8,631 nucleotides of DNA from CAMBDR01 sp046597185 (GTDB lineage Bacteria > Pseudomonadota > Gammaproteobacteria > Burkholderiales > Burkholderiaceae_D), in the NCBI GenBank assembly GCA_046597185.1, contig JBKJLF010000251.1:1-8631 (forward strand), given 5' to 3'. A program made the position numbers and the translations under genes. Below, in pieces: positions 4,665 through 8,631 of the stretch. The notes under the pieces are model-generated. The model was not told the origin of the DNA, searched no databases, and saw nothing but the letters and a program-made list of their open reading frames with translations. Within the stretch, counting starts at the first letter, position 1; each line of letters starts with the position of its first letter.

Positions 4665-6818
4665 GTGATGATGCCTGTTCAACTTTGTACCGCCCTTTGC
4701 TGCCACCTTCAACTGCCTGCCAAGATGGCGGTTCAACTACGCGCCATCATATGGTGCTTGTTGCCATGGTTGCTAACCCTGCCCGTTGTAACACTGGCGA
4801 GTGCAGCCGAGCAAGTTCAATTGACCAATGAACAATTGCGCTACCCCCTGGCACAACAGATGATGTATTTCGCCGACCCCGACGGCAAACTGCAATTTCA
4901 GGATGCCATCGAGAGCCGGCAGTACCAAGCCATCCATAGTAAAGAACCCAATTTTGGCTTTACTAAAGATACTTACTGGTTTCGCGTCGAAATCATCAAC
5001 CAAAGCGCGCGCAGCAATGAATGGTATCTGGAAAGCCAATATGCTTTACTCGACTATATCGATGCCTGGTTGGTCTACCCCGATCACCGCGTCGTGCCTT
5101 ACCACAGCGGCGATATGCTGCCCTTCGATCAGCGCAGCATACCCCATCGCAATCCGATTTTTTCCTTGCATCTGGCCAAAGGCGAGCGCGTTACCGTGTA
5201 TTTGCGCGCCAAAAGCGCAGGTTCCGTGCAAGTGCGCATGGTGCTCTGGCACCCGCAAGCCCTGCTCGAACGCGACCACAAAGATCAAATCATCTTTGGC
5301 TTGTTTTATGGCATTTTACTATCGATGTTTTTATATAATTTGATAATTTATCTGGCAATTCGGGATCTCAGTTATTTTCATTACCTGCATTATCTGGTCA
5401 GCTATGCCATCCTGCAATTAACCATTAATGGCCTGGCGTTTGAATATCTGTGGCCACAGCTTCCGGTTTGGGGCAATACGGCGCTACCGATTTTCGTGTA
5501 TTTGAGTTTGGTTGGCATGATGGAATTTTCACGCTCGTTCATGGATATGAAATCCAGCCAGCCCAGAATCAACTGGCTGTTTCGCAATTTTTCCTGCCTC
5601 TTCCTGTTTTTGGTTCCTTGCGCCTTTTTCTTGCCGTATGCCTTGCAAGTGAAAATTTGTGTATTGAGTACAATTATCATACCCCTGTTGATTTTCTATA
5701 GCAGTGCGATTGCTTTACGCCTGAAAGTACGGCAGGCAAAATATTTTTTACTGGCATGGAGCGCACTCCTGGTCGGCGTCATGCTGTTTGCACTCGCTTC
5801 CATCAGCTTGTTGCCAATGATTTTTATTACCGAATACGGTTTTCAAATTGGCTCGGCATTGGAAGTGGTGTTGCTTTCGGCTGCACTGGTCAACCGCATG
5901 CAATCGCTGAAAGATGAAAATCAACGAATTCAACGCGAAGCGACGGAAACGCTGGAACAGCGGGTAAAAGTGCGCACCCAGAAATTGGAAGAAGCGAATC
6001 AGGAACTGGAACAAGCTTTCACCAGTTTGAGCAATATGCAACAAGATTTGATCCGCTCCGAAAAAATGGCGGCACTGGGTTCGCTGGTGGGCGGCATCGC
6101 CCACGAATTAAATACCCCGATTGGCAATAGCATTACCATGGGCAGTTCTTTATTGACAGAAACCAATTTGATGTTAGCCGAAGTGCAAACTGGCCAGGTG
6201 CGCTTGCAAACCGCGCAAACCCATTTGGAAGACATCAGCATGGGCATTGAGGTTTTGATGCGCAATCTGGAGCGCGCCGCCGAATTGGTCAGCAGCTTTA
6301 AACAGGTGGCGGTGGACCGCGCCACCGACCAGGTGCGCAAGTTTGATGTCAAACATGCATTGGAAGAAATTGTGCTAACGCTCTGGCCCTTGATTCGCGG
6401 TACGCCTTATCGGCTGGAATTGGATTTGGCCGATGATATTGAAATTGAAAGCTACCCAGGCCCACTGGGTCAAATCATTACCAACTTTGTCAATAATGCG
6501 ATTTTGCACGGTTTTGATGGCAGAAGCCATGGTTGCATGTATCTTTCCACCCATACCGTCGCACCAGACAAAGTCGAAATCACCTTCAGTGACGATGGCA
6601 AGGGCATGGATGCGACGCACTTAAAACGCATCTTCGAGCCTTTTTTCACCACCCGCCTGGGGCAAGGTGGCTCTGGGCTGGGGATGCACATCGTCTACAA
6701 TTTGGTGACGGGGCGCTTGCAAGGGCAAATTGATGTGCAAAGTGAGCCAGACCACGGCACCACCCTCACGCTGTTGCTGCCGCGCAAACTGGCCACGGCA
6801 GATGCAACACCCTCCTAA
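4665..6818 (+). CDS. 7TMR-DISM sensor histidine kinase (hybrid-less)
   Basis: The protein has 717 aa if GTG 4665 is used; ATG 4668, 4671 or 4725 (MAVQLRAIIW) are alternatives. The last gives the most canonical signal peptide, ending ASA-AEQ. No start has a clear Shine-Dalgarno. Residues of about 50-195 look like a periplasmic 7TMR-DISMED2 domain (YWFRVEIINQS, VTVYLRAKS). Residues of about 205-410 are seven hydrophobic segments of the 7TMR-DISM type. A coiled coil (about 412-465) follows, then the kinase: H-box GGIAHELNTPIGN with His480, N-box TNFVNNAILHGF, G1 DDGKGMD, F-box FEPFFTTR and G2 GGSGLGMHIVY. All catalytic boxes are intact. The protein is an inner-membrane autokinase that likely senses a carbohydrate-like or envelope signal; the ligand is unknown. 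There is no receiver domain and no response regulator gene next door, so its partner must be elsewhere. Its stop overlaps that of the convergent ilvE gene. Confidence 0.93.
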   Translation: MMMPVQLCTALCCHLQLPAKMAVQLRAIIWCLLPWLLTLPVVTLASAAEQVQLTNEQLRYPLAQQMMYFADPDGKLQFQDAIESRQYQAIHSKEPNFGFTKDTYWFRVEIINQSARSNEWYLESQYALLDYIDAWLVYPDHRVVPYHSGDMLPFDQRSIPHRNPIFSLHLAKGERVTVYLRAKSAGSVQVRMVLWHPQALLERDHKDQIIFGLFYGILLSMFLYNLIIYLAIRDLSYFHYLHYLVSYAILQLTINGLAFEYLWPQLPVWGNTALPIFVYLSLVGMMEFSRSFMDMKSSQPRINWLFRNFSCLFLFLVPCAFFLPYALQVKICVLSTIIIPLLIFYSSAIALRLKVRQAKYFLLAWSALLVGVMLFALASISLLPMIFITEYGFQIGSALEVVLLSAALVNRMQSLKDENQRIQREATETLEQRVKVRTQKLEEANQELEQAFTSLSNMQQDLIRSEKMAALGSLVGGIAHELNTPIGNSITMGSSLLTETNLMLAEVQTGQVRLQTAQTHLEDISMGIEVLMRNLERAAELVSSFKQVAVDRATDQVRKFDVKHALEEIVLTLWPLIRGTPYRLELDLADDIEIESYPGPLGQIITNFVNNAILHGFDGRSHGCMYLSTHTVAPDKVEITFSDDGKGMDATHLKRIFEPFFTTRLGQGGSGLGMHIVYNLVTGRLQGQIDVQSEPDHGTTLTLLLPRKLATADATPS

Positions 6819-7915
6819 CAAACCGTATGCATCCACCCATGCGTATCTGGTGCCGTACCATGTTGCAAGCCCAGCAATGCATCACGTAAAGCCATGGTGA
6901 CGGGGCCATTTTCGCCCTGGTTAATCGTCATCTCAAAACCCTTGGCTTTGACCAGACCCACCGGCGTAATCACCGCTGCCGTGCCGCAAGCAAATACTTC
7001 GGTCATGCGGCCGCTAGCAATATCGTCGCGCCATTGCTGTACCGAAAGCTTGCGCTCGGCTGTTCCATAGCCCAAATCCTGCGCCATTTGCAACAAGCTG
7101 CGACGGGTAATACCGGGCAATAAGGTGCCAGTCAGTTCCGGCGTCATGACGGTGGTTTTGCCATTTTCCTGGTAGACAAAGAATAAATTCATGCCGCCCA
7201 TTTCTTCAATATACGAGCGCTCCACCGCATCGAGCCACACCACCTGATCGCAACCTTTTTCTTGCGCCTGGGCCTGCGCCACCAGGCTGGCGGCGTAATT
7301 GCCCGCGCATTTGGCTTCGCCTGTGCCACCGGGTGCGGCGCGCACGTAGTCTTCGCTGATCCACACCGTCACCGGTTTCACGCCCTTGGGAAAGTAAGCG
7401 CCAGCGGGTGAGGCAAATAATAAAAACAGATATTCGGTCGCGGGGCGCACGCCCAAAAATGGATCGGTGGCAATCATCAGGGGGCGCATATACAAGCTTT
7501 CGCCAACATTTTTGGGCACCCAGGCGCGGTCGATGGTGATCAAGGCATCGGCCGCTTTCATGAATATCTCCACTGGCAGATCAGGCATGGCCAAGCGCGC
7601 CGCACTGCGGTTAAAACGCTCGCCATTGGCTTCGGGACGAAAACATTTGATCCCGCCATCGGGTTGGGCAAAGGCTTTAAAGCCCTCAAAAATGGCTTGG
7701 CCATAATGCAATACCGACGCTGAAGGATCAAGACTCAAGGGGCCATAGGCCTTGAGTTCCCCCTGTTGCCAGGCACCATCTTTATACGGCACCACGACCA
7801 TATGATCGGTGAAAAAGCGTCCAAAACCGGGGTTTTCCAGACGCGCCAGGCGTTCGGCTTGCGGCAGGCAATGGTCAGAGGGGGTAATAACGAGTTCGGC
7901 TGTAGGTATACTCAT
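6815..7915 (-). CDS. ilvE: Branched-chain-amino-acid aminotransferase
   Basis: This 366-aa protein is full length for the type II (BCAT) branch of PLP fold-type IV aminotransferases. It transfers the amino group between glutamate and the 2-oxo acids of leucine, isoleucine and valine, the last step of their synthesis and the first of their breakdown, in the cytosol. Visible signatures are SASVLHYGQAIFEGFKA (about 65-81), the PLP lysine Lys202 in GGTGEAKCAGNYAAS, EEMGGMNLFFV (about 237-247), the phosphate-binding LLPGITRRSLL (about 265-275) and ACGTAAVITPV (about 309-319). ATG 7915 is preceded by GGAG (7925-7928 on the complement) at 9 bases, which supports the start. It is monocistronic as far as can be seen. 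Its TAG (6815-6817) overlaps the TAA of the convergent kinase gene, so transcription of the two may interfere. A TACAAT further upstream could be a -10, but I cannot place a -35. Confidence 0.95.
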   Translation of the reverse strand: MSIPTAELVITPSDHCLPQAERLARLENPGFGRFFTDHMVVVPYKDGAWQQGELKAYGPLSLDPSASVLHYGQAIFEGFKAFAQPDGGIKCFRPEANGERFNRSAARLAMPDLPVEIFMKAADALITIDRAWVPKNVGESLYMRPLMIATDPFLGVRPATEYLFLLFASPAGAYFPKGVKPVTVWISEDYVRAAPGGTGEAKCAGNYAASLVAQAQAQEKGCDQVVWLDAVERSYIEEMGGMNLFFVYQENGKTTVMTPELTGTLLPGITRRSLLQMAQDLGYGTAERKLSVQQWRDDIASGRMTEVFACGTAAVITPVGLVKAKGFEMTINQGENGPVTMALRDALLGLQHGTAPDTHGWMHTVC

Positions 7916-8019
7916 GGTTCTAAACTCCGCAATAATGGTCTACAAATGGCTATTGTAATCTGCAATCTGAATTGCTCGCGCAAGTTCTGCATTAAAAAGA
8001 CAAGATTCCCGGAATTTGC

Positions 8020-8028
8020 TGCTACACT
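8020..8028 (+). promoter_or_regulatory. Candidate extended -10 element upstream of the VOC gene
   Basis: tgctacact fits TGnTAnnnT and lies about 134 bases before the ATG at 8162, implying a long leader containing the repeats at 8081-8151. There is no convincing -35. The 246-bp divergent intergenic region 7916-8161 otherwise holds the ilvE ribosome binding site and those repeats. Confidence 0.2.
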
Positions 8029-8080
8029 TTAGCCCCGGCAGCATTTTTTCGCCTGCAATACACTTTTTAGCCCACTTTTA

Positions 8081-8104
8081 AACCGCATTTTTAACCGCAT
8101 TTCT
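8081..8104. repeat. 12-bp direct duplication in the VOC gene leader
   Basis: aaccgcattttt (8081-8092) is followed directly by aaccgcatttct (8093-8104), differing at one base. The pair precedes the 11-bp repeat tract and lies in probable untranslated leader. Confidence 0.7.
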
Positions 8105-8118
8105 AACTTGTGTCTGAA

Positions 8119-8160
8119 CGCCCACATCTCGCCCACATCTCGCCCACATCTCGCCCCTAT
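8119..8160. repeat. 11-bp tandem repeat (three copies plus partial) just upstream of the VOC gene start
   Basis: cgcccacatct occurs three times without interruption (8119-8129, 8130-8140, 8141-8151), and a degenerate cgcccctat (8152-8160) ends one base before the ATG at 8162. The period is not a multiple of three, consistent with the tract being outside the coding frame. It occupies the place where a ribosome binding site would be expected, and I see no Shine-Dalgarno there. Confidence 0.9.
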
Positions 8161-8161
8161 C

Positions 8162-8631
8162 ATGAGCCCTGTTCAATCCACCCCGCCCACTCTCCCGGCC
8201 ATTGCTGGTATTAAAGCTGCTCAGGTGCGCCTGCCCTGCCCTGATTTGGCCGCCACGCTGGATTTTTTTCTGAGCAAACTCGGGTTTCGGGTCGATTTGA
8301 TCTTTCCGGCGGATGCGCCTGACACGGCGGTCATTTCCGGCCATGGCCTGACTTTACGGCTGGTGCAAGAAGCCGCTGCAACAGCCGATCCGCAAAGCAT
8401 GGCCCAGCCGCCAAACTTGTATTTGCTGTGCGATACCCATGCCTGGCCAGCCGAATTTTCGGCCAAGCTGCCCCAGCCTGTGGTAGCACCGGGAGGTATC
8501 CGCATTTTTTGGCAAGAACAACAAAGCACCATGGTGGTGCCGCCCACTGAGCAAAAATTTGTACTGTGCCGCAATACGGGTGTGAATGCCTGGCATGTGG
8601 GCCGGGCCGGATTGGAATACCGCGATTTATT
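8162..8631 (+). CDS. VOC-family (glyoxalase-fold) protein, 3' partial, probable VOC-cupin fusion
   Basis: An open frame of 156 codons runs from ATG 8162 off the right edge of the window. Residues of about 17-75 give the beta-alpha-beta-beta-beta pattern of a vicinal oxygen chelate module: IKAAQVRLPCPDLAATLDFFLSKLGF is split by a typical DL..TLDFF helix, and AVISGHGLTLRLV follows. The later part (NLYLLCDTHAWPAEF, GIRIFWQEQ) may be a second, divergent half. The last visible residues, NAWHVGRAGLEYRDL, match from memory the linker that leads into a cupin domain in a family of VOC-cupin proteins, so the full gene is probably longer and two-domain. The enzymatic role is unknown. The ATG has no Shine-Dalgarno. 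The upstream frame stays open through the repeats but offers only weak starts such as TTG 8108. The gene is divergent from ilvE. Confidence 0.8.
   Translation, partial: MSPVQSTPPTLPAIAGIKAAQVRLPCPDLAATLDFFLSKLGFRVDLIFPADAPDTAVISGHGLTLRLVQEAAATADPQSMAQPPNLYLLCDTHAWPAEFSAKLPQPVVAPGGIRIFWQEQQSTMVVPPTEQKFVLCRNTGVNAWHVGRAGLEYRDL

Noticed and set aside
4665..6818. Hybrid kinase with a receiver domain
   Set aside because: The protein ends about 40 residues after the G2 box; there is no Asp-bearing receiver sequence.

Overview
The window looks like chromosomal DNA of a Gram-negative proteobacterium. The base composition is moderate, slightly above half G+C by eye. The sensor kinase carries a cleavable-type signal peptide and a periplasmic DISMED2-type domain, and the IlvE and VOC proteins resemble those of Beta- or Gammaproteobacteria. 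A betaproteobacterial (Burkholderiales-like) host is my best guess, but nothing here proves it.

The left third (1-3040) is accessory DNA built from partial and broken genes, all on the + strand. In order they are: (i) the 3' part of an AAA-ATPase-like/PD-(D/E)XK nuclease-fold gene whose start lies outside the window; (ii) a short ORF that looks like the C-terminal part of a papain-like polymorphic-toxin domain, with the His/Asp part but no Cys; (iii) a small Cys-rich ORF overlapping it by ATGA, placed where an immunity gene would be; (iv) a decayed Roco-type gene of which only the end of the COR domain and an intact TIR domain remain, broken by an apparent 2-bp contraction in a GC/CG run; (v) a ~79-bp element with imperfect inverted ends that supplies the stop codon of the TIR frame. 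This reads as a conflict/defence gene graveyard.

The right two thirds (3041-8631) look like ordinary chromosome. A solitary TerF-like gene (TerD domain plus vWA domain) is divergent from a 7TMR-DISM sensor histidine kinase with no adjacent response regulator. The kinase gene converges on ilvE (branched-chain aminotransferase), and their stop codons overlap. Divergent from ilvE is a VOC-domain gene that runs off the right edge and probably continues into a cupin domain.

A recurring theme is short perfect or near-perfect tandem repeats of different sequence and period: 12 bp at 1965, 9 bp at 2256, 15 bp at 2928, 12 bp at 4048, 12 bp at 8081 and 11 bp at 8119. Most of those inside reading frames have periods divisible by three; the one in the VOC leader does not. 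I see no RNA genes, CRISPR array, complete insertion sequence or convincing rho-independent terminator. No complete undescribed system is evident. The best candidates for a closer look are the toxin-remnant/immunity pair and the COR-TIR remnant.
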